NCBI RefSeq assembly: GCF_017115095.1
Contig: NZ_JABXKI010000104.1
Coordinates: 1 to 37,446 of the forward strand
Source: Nostoc sp. NMS4
GTDB taxonomy: Bacteria > Cyanobacteriota > Cyanobacteriia > Cyanobacteriales > Nostocaceae
Length of the DNA: 37,446 nt
Direction: 5' to 3'
The notes below the pieces were generated by a model. The model worked only from the letters and a program-made list of their open reading frames with translations. It had not been told where the DNA came from and made no database searches. The translations under genes and the position numbers were made by a program. Positions 27,025 through 35,278 of the stretch are shown here, in pieces (within the stretch, counting starts at the first letter, position 1; every line of letters begins with the position of its first letter).

Positions 27025-28287
27025 CTACCCACACTGACTTGGAGTACCAAGTACAGTGTTGGCTTCTGTAATCACGGGGGAGTGCCTAAACTTGGACTTT
27101 CGCCCAAGGATAGGACTTACCTCCCCTCCTACAGCAGAGACGGCTGAACCTTCCGCCTTTATTATTCTGATACCCTCTGCTCTAATATTTGTCGCTGCGT
27201 TTCCATCCCTGTCATGATGAGTATTACAATGAGGACAAGTCCACTCACGGACATCCAATGACAACTCACTGATTTGATAAAAACAATTAGAACAGAGTTT
27301 GGAACTGGGGAACCATCTATCAATTTCAATCAACTTCCCACCTTTGCGTTCCAGCTTGTAGGCTAGAAAGTTAGTGAATGTTCCCCACCCTACATCAGAT
27401 ATTGATTTTGCCAACTTGTGATTACGATAGCGTAGCGTTAGCGAGTCTTCGAGCGTCACCATGCCTAATACATGAAGATTTTCTATTATGACAGCTTGGC
27501 TATCGCTGACCAACTTATAACTAAGTTTATGTAGAAAATCTTGCCTTGAGTTGCTAACTCGTTCGTACACCTTGGCGACAATTCTTCTGTATCTATTTCT
27601 TGAATTACTCCCTTTTGCTTTACGCGCTAATTTCTTTTGCTTACGTTTGAGATTAAACTCATGTTTGGCAAGGTGCTTAGGATTGTCATATTTTGAAACC
27701 TTTTCACCGTCGGTAACAACTGCAAAGTGTTTCAACCCTAAGTCAATGCCGTAAATTTTACCTTCTGAAATAATTTGATTGTCACCCGCTACTTCAGTCA
27801 GGATGGATGCAAGGTATTTACCAGAAGGCGTTTTAATCACAGTAACAGTCTTGATTTTACCCTCAATGGGTCTATGTATTTTGGCTTTGATTATCCCGAT
27901 ATTGCCAGGTAGCTTAACATTGCCATCTACAATCTTGACGTTTTGAGGATACTGGATAGACTGTTTTCCAAACTTAGATTTGAATTTAGGAAATCCAGCA
28001 CGGTTATCAAAAAAGTTTTTATAAGCCGTAGTTAGATTGAGTGTTGTAGCCTGTAAAACTTGACTATAACAATCAGCTAACCAAATTGTATCTTCTGCCT
28101 TTTTGAGTGTAGGAAGAAATGCGTTGAGTGCTGCACGGCTAAGTCCTTTTCCTGTTTCTTTGTAAGTCTCGATTGACTTATTTAAGGCATAATTCCACCA
28201 CCAACGAGCGCAACCAAAAGCTTGAGCCAATTGTATTTGCTGTTCAAGTGACGGATATAAACGGACTTGTACAACCTTGTGCAACAC
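27025..28287 (-). CDS. tnpB: TnpB (IS605/IS1341 OrfB) RNA-guided nuclease
   Basis: A 420-residue TnpB. The N-terminal helix-turn-helix region (FGCARWWWNYALN) precedes a RuvC nuclease: first acidic residue in GIDLGLKHFAV, second in VIIENLHVLGM, zinc ribbon CSNC...CPHC and the last aspartate in HDRDGNAATNI, so it looks active. No tnpA lies nearby, making it an IS1341-type solo element. The GTG start at 28285-28287 is chosen because GGAGGTGA lies 6-8 bases ahead. Between IENLHVLGMV and RNHKLAKS are ten extra residues (TLEDSLTLRY) encoded by a genomic repeat (27427-27456). TnpB uses an omega RNA from the 3' end of its gene; the 27031-27059 hairpin lies there. Confidence 0.92.
   Translation of the reverse strand: MLHKVVQVRLYPSLEQQIQLAQAFGCARWWWNYALNKSIETYKETGKGLSRAALNAFLPTLKKAEDTIWLADCYSQVLQATTLNLTTAYKNFFDNRAGFPKFKSKFGKQSIQYPQNVKIVDGNVKLPGNIGIIKAKIHRPIEGKIKTVTVIKTPSGKYLASILTEVAGDNQIISEGKIYGIDLGLKHFAVVTDGEKVSKYDNPKHLAKHEFNLKRKQKKLARKAKGSNSRNRYRRIVAKVYERVSNSRQDFLHKLSYKLVSDSQAVIIENLHVLGMVTLEDSLTLRYRNHKLAKSISDVGWGTFTNFLAYKLERKGGKLIEIDRWFPSSKLCSNCFYQISELSLDVREWTCPHCNTHHDRDGNAATNIRAEGIRIIKAEGSAVSAVGGEVSPILGRKSKFRHSPVITEANTVLGTPSQCG
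27031..27059 (-). ncRNA. Putative omega RNA / right-end hairpin of the TnpB element
   Basis: ACACTGACTTGG pairs with CCAAGTACAGTGT (12 bp with one bulged base) around AGTA. The hairpin lies over the last codons of tnpB, the place where right-end imperfect palindromes and the omega-RNA scaffold occur in this superfamily. The guide would be the flanking DNA, here the end of hemB. Only the hairpin is directly seen. Confidence 0.45.
27427..27456. repeat. 30 bp repeat inserted in frame within tnpB
   Basis: The minus strand ACGCTCGAAGACTCGCTAACGCTACGCTAT encodes ten residues missing from usual TnpB proteins and contains the GCTAACGCTACGC-type dispersed repeat of Nostoc genomes. Its length is a multiple of three and it has no stop in the tnpB frame. 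Confidence 0.6.
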
Positions 28288-28646
28288 TTAACATCACCTC
28301 CTTGGTATATCTATCTTACCATGATATATATTTTCTGATAAGCCCTTGAGATCAAAAAATTGTTGATTCGTCATACATCTAATATTTGTCTTTGCTGATG
28401 CATTTAATCAATATTAGATGCAATCCTTATCAACCGCCTCATATCCCACCACTGATTCTGGGTACAGAATTCAGATGGGGGAATTACGGCGTAATAGTTA
28501 AAAATCTCACGCAGAGGCACAGAGTTGTGTTTTGTTGTCTGGGCGTGAGATTGTTATATTTTGCCTTGGGCTGGTGCGAAATTCAAATAAAATTTAACTA
28601 ATCCGCGTTATACTTGTCATACGTGTATTGCGAGTATGACAAAACT
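28288..28646. other. Intergenic region between tnpB and the antitoxin gene
   Basis: 359 bp. The first 60 bp are the left end of the TnpB element. A frame at 28386-28601 shows no protein-like features and spans a CACGCAGAGGCACAGAG repeat near 28508. The last 50 bp carry the antitoxin promoter: TATACT at 28609-28614 as a probable -10 and the palindromic operator just after. Confidence 0.5.
28614..28642. promoter_or_regulatory. Palindromic operator of the toxin-antitoxin operon
   Basis: TTGTCATAC (28614-28622) and GTATGACAA (28634-28642) form a perfect 9 bp inverted repeat. It overlaps the downstream side of a TATACT -10 box and ends 4 bases before the antitoxin ATG. A ribbon-helix-helix antitoxin would be expected to bind such a site and repress its own operon. 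Confidence 0.75.
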
Positions 28647-28901
28647 ATGCTAAGTGTCAGACTAGACGAAGAAACAGAAAGGCAGCTAGCCGATATCTTG
28701 GCTCATGAGCAAACGGAAAAGAGTGAGTTGATCCGACGCTTGATTGCTGAACGCTGGCTAACCTTACAAGCGGGTAAAACTTTGGTTGAGAGACGGGGTG
28801 GACACCCTGAACATTTACTGCAAGATGCACCAACGGATTTATCGGAACGCTCAAACCGTAAGAAAGCGATCGCACAATATCTCAACAAGCGGCATTCATG
28901 A
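28647..28901 (+). CDS. Ribbon-helix-helix (CopG-type) antitoxin
   Basis: An 84-residue protein. The N-terminal 45 residues have the RHH pattern: the DNA-contacting strand MLSVRLDEE, then helix A (TERQLADILAHE) and helix B (KSELIRRLIAERW). The C-terminal part would wrap and block the toxin. The stop codon overlaps the toxin ATG (ATGA), so the two are translationally coupled. I place the start at the ATG at 28647, where the RHH strand begins; a TTG-started extension would run through the operator. Together with the PIN gene it forms a VapBC-like type II pair. Confidence 0.85.
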   Translation: MLSVRLDEETERQLADILAHEQTEKSELIRRLIAERWLTLQAGKTLVERRGGHPEHLLQDAPTDLSERSNRKKAIAQYLNKRHS

Positions 28902-29314
28902 CCTATTATCCGCTTATACTCGCAGATAGCGGCTTTTTGTTTGCGTACTACAGCGCTAGAGATCAGTATCACCAACAGGTGCGTCGTTTTTTTGAAAACT
29001 GTACTTCTAGGCTGGTAACTACGCCGATTTGTATTGCAGAAGTGGTGTGGTTACTCAACTTTGATTGGCGTACACAAAACGAGTTTCTTCTAGATGTTGC
29101 GAAACAACTCTATGAGTGTGAGCAAATATTGCCGCAAGATTTTTCGCGCATTGCTGAGTTGAATACTCAGTACAGAGATTTACCAGGGGATTTTGCAGAT
29201 TTATCCTTGATTGTCATTTCAGAACGCTTAGATATTGCTGCGATCGCTACTTTGGACAGTGATTTTAATATTTATCGCCGTTATCGGAAAAAGCCTTTTG
29301 AGCGGGTGTTTTAG
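28898..29314 (+). CDS. PIN-domain ribonuclease toxin (VapC-like)
   Basis: A 138-residue PIN-domain protein. The acidic residues for Mg2+ binding are in place: D10 (ILADSGFL), E48 (CIAEVVW), D98 or D101 (GDFADLSL) and D120/D122 (TLDSDF). VapC toxins cleave specific RNAs, often initiator tRNA or rRNA, when the antitoxin is degraded. It overlaps the antitoxin gene by 4 bases (ATGA). The length is typical. Its target cannot be predicted. Confidence 0.88.
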   Translation: MTYYPLILADSGFLFAYYSARDQYHQQVRRFFENCTSRLVTTPICIAEVVWLLNFDWRTQNEFLLDVAKQLYECEQILPQDFSRIAELNTQYRDLPGDFADLSLIVISERLDIAAIATLDSDFNIYRRYRKKPFERVF

Positions 29315-29316
29315 GG

Positions 29317-29352
29317 ATGCGATGTCTACGACGGGCTACGCCTACGCTACTC
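29317..29352. repeat. Dispersed GATGTCTACGACGGGCTACG repeat
   Basis: This sequence, ending CCTACGCTAC, is a recognisable repeat of Nostoc-type genomes, related to the GCGTAGGCGCAGCCCGCCGC copy near 19568. It lies directly between the convergent PIN and PD-(D/E)XK-like genes. Confidence 0.55.
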
Positions 29353-29365
29353 AATTATAATTTTT

Positions 29366-29974
29366 TCACCGGACACCACTAGCTAAGATTCCTAAAATTT
29401 TATTGACATCTTTAAGATAATATTCACTTAAGTCTATCTGGATAGATTGACCTTCTAATTTTAAAAATTGCCAAATACTTCCAGTTGTGACAGTTCCATA
29501 AATTATCAAATTTTCATTACCTGCTCGTTCGTTAAATATTCTTGCTGCTAACATTTCGGCTACACATTGTCCTAAACCAGCAGTAATGTTTTCTTTTTTA
29601 GCTTCCACAATAATAATGACTGGTGCAGTGATAATTAGTCTTTCTGGAGAACGGGTAATTAGAAAATCACAGATTCCATTTAAACCTTGTGCCGGATCAA
29701 CATTGAATTCAACACCAGAAAACAAATTTATCTGGTCATTTAATTGTCGTCTCAAATCTAGTAAAATCGGAGAAATAATCATCTCAGAGCGAGCTTTTTC
29801 ACTATTGCTAGCAATAGCTATCGGTAAATTATATTGAAGAATCTCTTTTAATAAATCACTGGATTCTATCTCAGATATATTAGCAAAAATATCAGTTTTC
29901 TCAATAGTATTTATTTGAAAATTCTGTTTAATTCTCTCTAAAGTAAAATCACTATATGACATATCAGGAGACAC
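29366..29974 (-). CDS. PD-(D/E)XK nuclease-fold-like protein, unknown function
   Basis: A 202-residue protein. Residues about 100-130 read GICDFLITRSPERL..APVIIIVEAKKEN: an aspartate before a loop and EAKK at the end of a hydrophobic strand, the layout of the PD-(D/E)XK nuclease active site. Families like this are common in cyanobacteria, often without a methylase partner. No methyltransferase or specificity gene is near. It could be a solitary nuclease or a non-catalytic relative. The encoded N-terminus MSPDMSYSDF offers two ATG codons; the second (at about 29960) is as likely. It follows the toxin gene in opposite orientation. Confidence 0.6.
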   Translation of the reverse strand: MSPDMSYSDFTLERIKQNFQINTIEKTDIFANISEIESSDLLKEILQYNLPIAIASNSEKARSEMIISPILLDLRRQLNDQINLFSGVEFNVDPAQGLNGICDFLITRSPERLIITAPVIIIVEAKKENITAGLGQCVAEMLAARIFNERAGNENLIIYGTVTTGSIWQFLKLEGQSIQIDLSEYYLKDVNKILGILASGVR

Positions 29975-30411
29975 CTTCAGGCAACAACGCTAAAACTTAT
30001 ACATCAAGGATAACTCTCATAGATTAGACCATAACTTAATGCCGAGATACCCGACTTATCACCAGAAGTCGGGTATCTATCTATATTGATAAGCTTCGTT
30101 TGTCTTGTTGGAGAAGGTTTAAGCTTGCTTTCGTAGAATTGGGAATTTTTGAGTATATTTTACACATATACCTACGTTTTATTACATAGATAGATCAGCC
30201 GCATTTGCCAGAGTGTCAGGCGATCGCTCATAAAGCTCCCAAAACCTCTAAAATCTAAATTGAATAGCTTTGATATAGTTATGGCAATCACTTGCTCTAT
30301 GCTAGGGCAGCTCGTCTAAACAACCTAAACTCTAACTAGTGCGATCGCTCACCTTATTTGCGACAGCAGCACGATAAAATTCTAAAACCATAATCGTACT
30401 AAAAGGTCTAA
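29975..30411. other. Intergenic region before pdhB
   Basis: 437 bp without a gene. It holds the hairpin at 30045-30078 and two HIP1-type sites (near 30220 and 30342). The remaining A/T-rich part should contain the pdhB promoter, which I could not locate. Confidence 0.5.
30045..30078. terminator. 13 bp perfect hairpin (possible terminator)
   Basis: AGATACCCGACTT pairs exactly with AAGTCGGGTATCT across an 8-base loop. It lacks a true T run, so it may be a dispersed repeat more than a terminator; ATACCCGACTT-type hairpins recur in these genomes. Confidence 0.55.
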
Positions 30412-31395
30412 ATGGCAGAAACACTATTCTTCAACGCCTTACGGGAAGCCATTGACGAAGAAATGGCGCGTGATTCCAGCGTATTCGTTCTCGGTGAAGA
30501 TGTCGGACATTACGGCGGTTCCTATAAAGTTACCAAAGACCTGTACCAAAAATATGGCGAACTCCGCATCCTAGACACCCCCATCGCTGAAAATAGCTTT
30601 ACTGGCATGGCTGTGGGAGCCGCAATGACGGGGTTACGTCCCATCATTGAAGGCATGAATATGGGCTTTTTACTGCTCGCCTTCAACCAAATATCCAACA
30701 ACGCTGGAATGCTCCGCTACACCTCTGGCGGTAACTTTAAAATTCCGATGGTAATTCGCGGCCCTGGAGGTGTGGGACGGCAGCTAGGCGCAGAACACTC
30801 CCAGCGACTAGAAACTTACTTCCAAGCTGTGCCAGGGTTGAAGATTGTTGCTTGTTCGACACCAAGAAACGCTAAAGGACTGCTAAAATCCGCTATCCGT
30901 GATGATAATCCAGTATTGTTCTTTGAACACGTTCTGCTTTACAACTTGAAAGAAGATTTACCAGAAGAAGAATACTTGCTACCTCTAGATAAAGCAGAAA
31001 TTGTCCGTCCAGGAAAAGATGTGACAATTATTACTTACTCGCGGATGCGCCATCATGTAATGCAAGCCGTAAAAACTCTTGAAAAACAAGGATACGATCC
31101 AGAAGTTATCGATTTAATATCCCTCAAGCCCTTAGATTTTGATACTATTGGTGCATCAGTACGTAAAACCCATAAAGTCATTATTGTGGAAGAATCCATG
31201 CGAACTGCGGGTATTGGAGCAGAAGTCATCGCCTCAATAAACGATCGCTTATTCGATGAATTGGATGCACCAGTACTAAGGCTTTCTTCCCAAGATATTC
31301 CCACACCTTACAACGGTAATCTGGAACGATTAACAATCATCCAACCAGAGCAAATCGTAGAAGCTGTGGAAAAAATGGTAGCTTTGCGAGTCTAG
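30412..31395 (+). CDS. pdhB: Pyruvate dehydrogenase E1 component subunit beta
   Basis: A 327-residue transketolase-like protein. With the E1 alpha chain it decarboxylates pyruvate using thiamine diphosphate and acetylates the lipoyl domain of E2, giving acetyl-CoA. The ThDP-contacting segment [21 protein letters not shown], the [19 protein letters not shown] loop and the C-terminal [16 protein letters not shown] region match E1 beta. The length is normal. As usual in cyanobacteria it is not beside the alpha gene. The ATG start opens directly at the conserved [18 protein letters not shown]. Tandem repeats follow and then secD. Confidence 0.95.
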   Translation: MAETLFFNALREAIDEEMARDSSVFVLGEDVGHYGGSYKVTKDLYQKYGELRILDTPIAENSFTGMAVGAAMTGLRPIIEGMNMGFLLLAFNQISNNAGMLRYTSGGNFKIPMVIRGPGGVGRQLGAEHSQRLETYFQAVPGLKIVACSTPRNAKGLLKSAIRDDNPVLFFEHVLLYNLKEDLPEEEYLLPLDKAEIVRPGKDVTIITYSRMRHHVMQAVKTLEKQGYDPEVIDLISLKPLDFDTIGASVRKTHKVIIVEESMRTAGIGAEVIASINDRLFDELDAPVLRLSSQDIPTPYNGNLERLTIIQPEQIVEAVEKMVALRV

Positions 31396-31568
31396 GGATT
31401 GGGGATTGGGGACTGGGGACTGGGGACTGGGGACTGGGGATTGGGCAGATGAGGGAGACAAGGGGACAAGGAGATAAATAAAACTCCTAACTCTTAACTC
31501 TTAACTCCTAACTCTTAACTCTTAACTCTTAACTCAGCACTCAGCACTCAGCACTCAGCACTCCTAAC
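31396..31568. repeat. Cluster of tandem heptamer repeats
   Basis: Three runs lie here: GGGGACT (31400-31445), CTTAACT/CCTAACT (about 31482-31535) and CAGCACT (about 31535-31562). They are pure or nearly pure heptanucleotide tandem repeats between pdhB and secD. They are not CRISPR, since there are no spacers. Confidence 0.8.
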
Positions 31569-31630
31569 GCCCAATGCCATAACTCCTCAAAAGAGCGCTA
31601 TTATAGCGTTTGTCAGTTGCGAGTTATGGT

Positions 31631-33049
31631 ATGCAAAGACAGCGATCGCTATTAATTTTAATTTTAGTCCTGATAATCGCCGCTATTACGGTGATTGCCA
31701 CAATTCCGATACCCCTTGGGCTGGACTTGCGCGGAGGTTCACAGCTCACAATTCAGGTGAAACCATCAGCAGATATTCCCAAAATCACTGAGCGAGAATT
31801 GGAAGGTGTAAAGAAAGTTGTCGAAGGCCGGATTAATGGTTTGGGTGTTTCTGAGCCAGTAATCCAAACAGTCAGCTCAGATAAAATATTGGTGCAACTA
31901 CCAGGAGTCAACGATCCAGAACAAGCTGAACGGGTGCTAGGAGGCACGGCACAGTTAGAATTTCGGACACAAAAGCCGAATACAGAAACTCAACTGCTTG
32001 CTTTTCAAGCATCAAGAGCCGAATTGAAATTCAAGCAAGAACAGTTAAGAAAAAGTACCGACAAAGCGGCAATTGTCAAGAATCAAGAAGATTTACAGAA
32101 AAATAATCAAGCGATCGCAGAATTGTTTGAAAGCACTAATCCACCCCTAATTGGCAAATACCTCAAGGATGCTTATGGTGAACCCACTCAAGGTAACAAC
32201 TGGAATGTTGCCATTCGTTTCGACCAAAAGGGTGGTGAACTGTTTGCCAATTTGACCAAAAATCTCGCCGGTACTGGGCGTAGCATTGGTGTTTTTCTCG
32301 ACAATGAAGTAATCAGCGCTCCCACTGTGGGTATAGAATTTGCCGCTACTGGTATTACTGGTGGTTCTGCCGTGATTACAGGACGGTTTACCGCCCAACA
32401 AGCCAATGACTTAGGCGTACAACTACGCGGTGGCGCATTACCCGTACCAGTAGAAATAGTTGAAAATCGTACCGTTGGGGCAAGTTTAGGTAAAGATAGT
32501 ATTCAACGCAGTATTTACGCTGGTATTGGCGGATTGCTGTTAGTATTAGTTTTCATGTTAGTTTACTACCGACTACCAGGATTAATTGCCGACTTTTCTT
32601 TGATTATCTATGCGCTGTTGACCTATGCCACCTTCGCTTTGCTAGGCATTACATTAACTCTCCCCGGTATTGCTGGGTTTATCCTCAGTATCGGTATGGC
32701 AGTTGATGCTAACGTATTGATTTTTGAGCGCACCCGTGAAGAACTACGTGCTGGTAAAACTTTATATCGTTCTATAGAGTCAGGATTCTACCGAGCTTGG
32801 TCTAGCATTTTAGATAGTCATGTCACATCATTAATTTCTTGTGCAGCACTGTTTTTCTTAGGAGCAGGTTTAGTTAAAGGCTTTGCTTTAACATTGGCGC
32901 TAGGGTTAGGGGTAAATTTGTTTACTGCCATTACTTGTAGTCGCACACTGCTATTTTTAACATTAGGATTTCCCAACTTGCGTAAGCCAGAGTTGTTTTG
33001 TCCCAATCTCTCAACGTCAATTAAGTCTGGTGCGGAGGTACAGTCATGA
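31631..33049 (+). CDS. secD: Protein translocase subunit SecD
   Basis: A 472-residue membrane protein that, with SecF, uses the proton-motive force to help SecYEG complete protein export. An N-terminal helix (about 5-24) leads into the extracytoplasmic domain with [12 protein letters not shown], and five further helices near the C-terminus include [18 protein letters not shown], the family signature. I start it at the ATG at 31631 (MQRQRSLL), seven codons inside a TTG-started frame, as this puts a short basic stretch before the first helix. Its last four bases (ATGA) overlap the secF start, so the two are translationally coupled. Confidence 0.95.
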   Translation: MQRQRSLLILILVLIIAAITVIATIPIPLGLDLRGGSQLTIQVKPSADIPKITERELEGVKKVVEGRINGLGVSEPVIQTVSSDKILVQLPGVNDPEQAERVLGGTAQLEFRTQKPNTETQLLAFQASRAELKFKQEQLRKSTDKAAIVKNQEDLQKNNQAIAELFESTNPPLIGKYLKDAYGEPTQGNNWNVAIRFDQKGGELFANLTKNLAGTGRSIGVFLDNEVISAPTVGIEFAATGITGGSAVITGRFTAQQANDLGVQLRGGALPVPVEIVENRTVGASLGKDSIQRSIYAGIGGLLLVLVFMLVYYRLPGLIADFSLIIYALLTYATFALLGITLTLPGIAGFILSIGMAVDANVLIFERTREELRAGKTLYRSIESGFYRAWSSILDSHVTSLISCAALFFLGAGLVKGFALTLALGLGVNLFTAITCSRTLLFLTLGFPNLRKPELFCPNLSTSIKSGAEVQS

Positions 33050-34023
33050 AATTTAGTGTCATCAAACGTCGGAGACTTTGGTGGACAATTTCTGCCACCC
33101 TAATCGTTATTAGCATCGTGGCAATGGTGATTTCTTGGCAACAACTAGGCGCACCACTACGTCCCAGTTTAGATTTTGTTGGTGGTACGCGACTACAATT
33201 TGAACGCGATTGTACACAACCAAACACCTGTAATCAACCGATTAATATTTCTGATGTTAGAGAAGTAGTTGATGCCGAGAAGCTAAATAATAGTAGCATC
33301 CAAGTCGTTGGTGAAAAACAACAAGGAATATCCATTCGCACAAAGACATTAAATGTCGATCAACGCACCCAGTTGCAAGCAGCTTTGAGTGAAAAAATTG
33401 GAGTCTTTAACCCAAAATCCACTCAAATTGACACCGTTGGCCCAACACTTGGCCGTCAGCTATTTTCTCAAGGGTTATTAGCTCTGGTTGTCTCCTTTAC
33501 TGGGATCGTTATTTATTTAAGTGTGCGGTTCCAGGTGGACTATGCCGTAATCGCAATTATTGCCTTGTTCCATGATGTTTTGATTACGCTGGGTGTTTTT
33601 TCTATCTTAGGATTAGTAGCAGGTATTGAAGTTGATAGCCTTTTCGTCGTTGCTATTTTGACTATTACTGGTTTCTCGGTGACAGATACCGTAGTCATCT
33701 ACGATCGCATTCGGGAAATACTGAATCTACATCCTAATGATGGTATTGACAAAGTTGTTGATGATGCCACCAATCAAACTTTAACGCGATCGATTAATAC
33801 GACGTTAACCGTTTTGCTCACATTATTTTCCCTATTTCTATTTGGTGGCGAAACCCTGAGAAACTTTGCCCTGGCCTTAATTATTGGATTTACAATGGGC
33901 GCATATTCAAGTATTTTCATCGCCAGTACTCTCCTTGCTTGGTGGCGAGAGCGTAAAGAAGAATCCCAGGTGTTAGACAACGCTGATTCTATTGATACAT
34001 CTCCCACTTCCCAGGATAGTTAA
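33046..34023 (+). CDS. secF: Protein translocase subunit SecF
   Basis: A 325-residue membrane partner of SecD. The N-terminal helix (about 13-30) is followed by [13 protein letters not shown], and the C-terminal helical bundle carries [17 protein letters not shown], the counterpart of the SecD signature. There are six membrane helices in all, and a charged C-terminal tail. It starts inside the secD stop (ATGA). A small membrane protein and a GNAT gene follow closely on the same strand, so the operon may be secD-secF-34096-34529. Confidence 0.95.
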   Translation: MKFSVIKRRRLWWTISATLIVISIVAMVISWQQLGAPLRPSLDFVGGTRLQFERDCTQPNTCNQPINISDVREVVDAEKLNNSSIQVVGEKQQGISIRTKTLNVDQRTQLQAALSEKIGVFNPKSTQIDTVGPTLGRQLFSQGLLALVVSFTGIVIYLSVRFQVDYAVIAIIALFHDVLITLGVFSILGLVAGIEVDSLFVVAILTITGFSVTDTVVIYDRIREILNLHPNDGIDKVVDDATNQTLTRSINTTLTVLLTLFSLFLFGGETLRNFALALIIGFTMGAYSSIFIASTLLAWWRERKEESQVLDNADSIDTSPTSQDS

Positions 34024-34095
34024 ACTTGTGTATATTTCACAATTGGGTGAAAGCATTTTGAATTGCTCATCCATGACTTGCAATCTTATTCCCCT

Positions 34096-34509
34096 ATGGA
34101 TCAACCGGAAGAACGATTAAATACTGTCCCTGACTTTGAGAAATCTGACCCTTCGTTTGCTCAACAAGTACAAAGGCTACATCAGCTAACAGTATATGGC
34201 AGGTGGCTGTTTGTGGGCTGTTTATGGCTGACTGTTGCGCCCGTCTCCTTGTGGGGTCTACGTACAGAAATTGCTCTGTGGCAACAATATTTTACCTGGG
34301 TGGCAGTGAGATTTGGATTATTTTACCATCCACTGTCTACCTTTGGTCTGGCCTTTTGTTTGGGGATGACTGCTGCTGTTTTAGTTTGGCAAAGTCGGAA
34401 TATTCTATTTGGACTACCACAGCAGGAAAAACAACGTTTAGAAAAACAAGTTTATCGGATACGTCAACAGGGAGCAACTCATCCTCTATGGAAGTGGGTT
34501 TGTCATTAA
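34096..34509 (+). CDS. Small two-helix membrane protein, unknown
   Basis: A 137-residue protein with two predicted membrane helices (about 37-58 and 80-100) separated by a Trp/Phe-rich loop, and a basic C-terminal tail (QQEKQRLEKQVYRIRQQG). I do not recognise a named family. It lies 72 bp after secF on the same strand and 19 bp before the GNAT gene, which suggests co-expression and perhaps a membrane-linked role. I place the start at ATG 34096 (MDQPEERLN) instead of the TTG-started extension. Confidence 0.72.
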   Translation: MDQPEERLNTVPDFEKSDPSFAQQVQRLHQLTVYGRWLFVGCLWLTVAPVSLWGLRTEIALWQQYFTWVAVRFGLFYHPLSTFGLAFCLGMTAAVLVWQSRNILFGLPQQEKQRLEKQVYRIRQQGATHPLWKWVCH

Positions 34510-34528
34510 ATGATACTGCCAAAAGTAA

Positions 34529-35032
34529 ATGCCACAAATGAACGATCTTCAGATTAAATTTAGCGATCGCAAGTCTGAAATTGACCTTTATCAACTCCAA
34601 GAACTGTTAAACGTTTCCGCTTTCTGGGCAAAGGGACGCAGCATTGAAGATTTAGGTATAGCCATTACCAACAGTGAGCCAGTGATTTCCGTCTGGAATA
34701 GCGATCGACTCATTGGCTTTGCCAGAGCAACATCTGATGGCATCTATCGCGCCACAATTTGGGATGTTGTAATTCATCCAGAGTATCAACATAGTGGGTT
34801 GGGAAGCAATTTAGTAGAAACCGTTTTAAGACATCCCCGCATGAAGTGGGTTGAGCGCGTTTACCTGATGACTACTCACCAGCAGGGTTTCTATGAAAAG
34901 ATTGGTTTTCAAACCAACAGCACCACTACGATGGTACTACACAATCAAGCTAACCGTACTTTCGTTTCTGCTACAGAAGTTCAGCTTCAGGAATCACCGA
35001 AAGAGTTCCGAGCAATGAGTGCTGAGTGCTAA
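34529..35032 (+). CDS. GNAT acetyltransferase (Ycf52/NSI-like)
   Basis: A 167-residue GNAT-fold N-acetyltransferase. The acetyl-CoA-binding motif A is QHSGLGSNLV (Q/RxxGxG/A), preceded by ATIWDVVIHPEYQ, which is close to the Ycf52/NSI proteins of red algal plastids and chloroplasts; YEKIGFQ closes the fold. Chloroplast members acetylate protein N-termini and lysines. The substrate here is unknown. It follows the small membrane protein by 19 bp. ATG at 34529; a second ATG (34538) is possible. Confidence 0.85.
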   Translation: MPQMNDLQIKFSDRKSEIDLYQLQELLNVSAFWAKGRSIEDLGIAITNSEPVISVWNSDRLIGFARATSDGIYRATIWDVVIHPEYQHSGLGSNLVETVLRHPRMKWVERVYLMTTHQQGFYEKIGFQTNSTTTMVLHNQANRTFVSATEVQLQESPKEFRAMSAEC

Positions 35033-35103
35033 GTATAAGAACTGTTGTAGTAGTAGGGTAATCAAGAAGCAAGGAGACAAGGGAGACAAGGGGACAAGGA
35101 GAT

Positions 35104-35197
35104 TAGGACTTACGCACGGGTCAGGGAAAATCGAACCACAGAGGACGCAGAGTTCACGGAGGAATGAGAGTTTCAGAGGTTTCTTGCGTAAGTCCTA
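35104..35197. mobile_element. 94 bp MITE-like element with 13 bp inverted ends
   Basis: TAGGACTTACGCA (35104-35116) and TGCGTAAGTCCTA (35185-35197) are perfect inverted ends around a core with CACAGAGGACGCAGAG. A further single end, TTAGGACTTACGCAAAA, lies near 36935, upstream of the YrdC gene. The GGACTTACGCA end is recurrent in these genomes. No transposase is encoded. Confidence 0.7.
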
Positions 35198-35237
35198 GAG
35201 ATAAACAAAACTCCTAACTCTTAACTCTTAACTCTTG

Positions 35238-35263
35238 TAGAGACGCGATTAATCGCGTCTCTA
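35238..35263. repeat. 26 bp perfect palindromic repeat, copy 2
   Basis: A perfect palindrome of form TAGAGACGCGATT/AATCGCGTCTCTA, inserted between CTTAACT and CCTAACT heptamer runs. It is related to 76-101 and to the core of the MITE at 11758-11856. It lies beyond the C-terminal end of the leftward kinase-like gene. Confidence 0.8.
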
Positions 35264-35278
35264 CTCCTAACTCCTAAC

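Larger units (their letters stand above)
27000..28345 (-). mobile_element. IS200/IS605-superfamily element, tnpB only
   Basis: The element comprises tnpB plus about 20-60 bp of non-coding end on each side. The right end (27000-27060) includes an imperfect hairpin; the left end (about 28288-28345) is A/T-rich with the strong ribosome site. IS605-type elements have neither terminal inverted repeats nor target duplications, so the exact borders given are estimates. It must be moved by a TnpA encoded elsewhere. Confidence 0.65.

Noticed and set aside
28386..28601. 71-codon plus-strand frame between tnpB and the antitoxin
   Set aside because: Spans a dispersed repeat and the antitoxin promoter; no motif or start signal.
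31400..31562. CRISPR-like tandem repeats
   Set aside because: Units are 7 bp and contiguous without spacers, and no cas genes are near.
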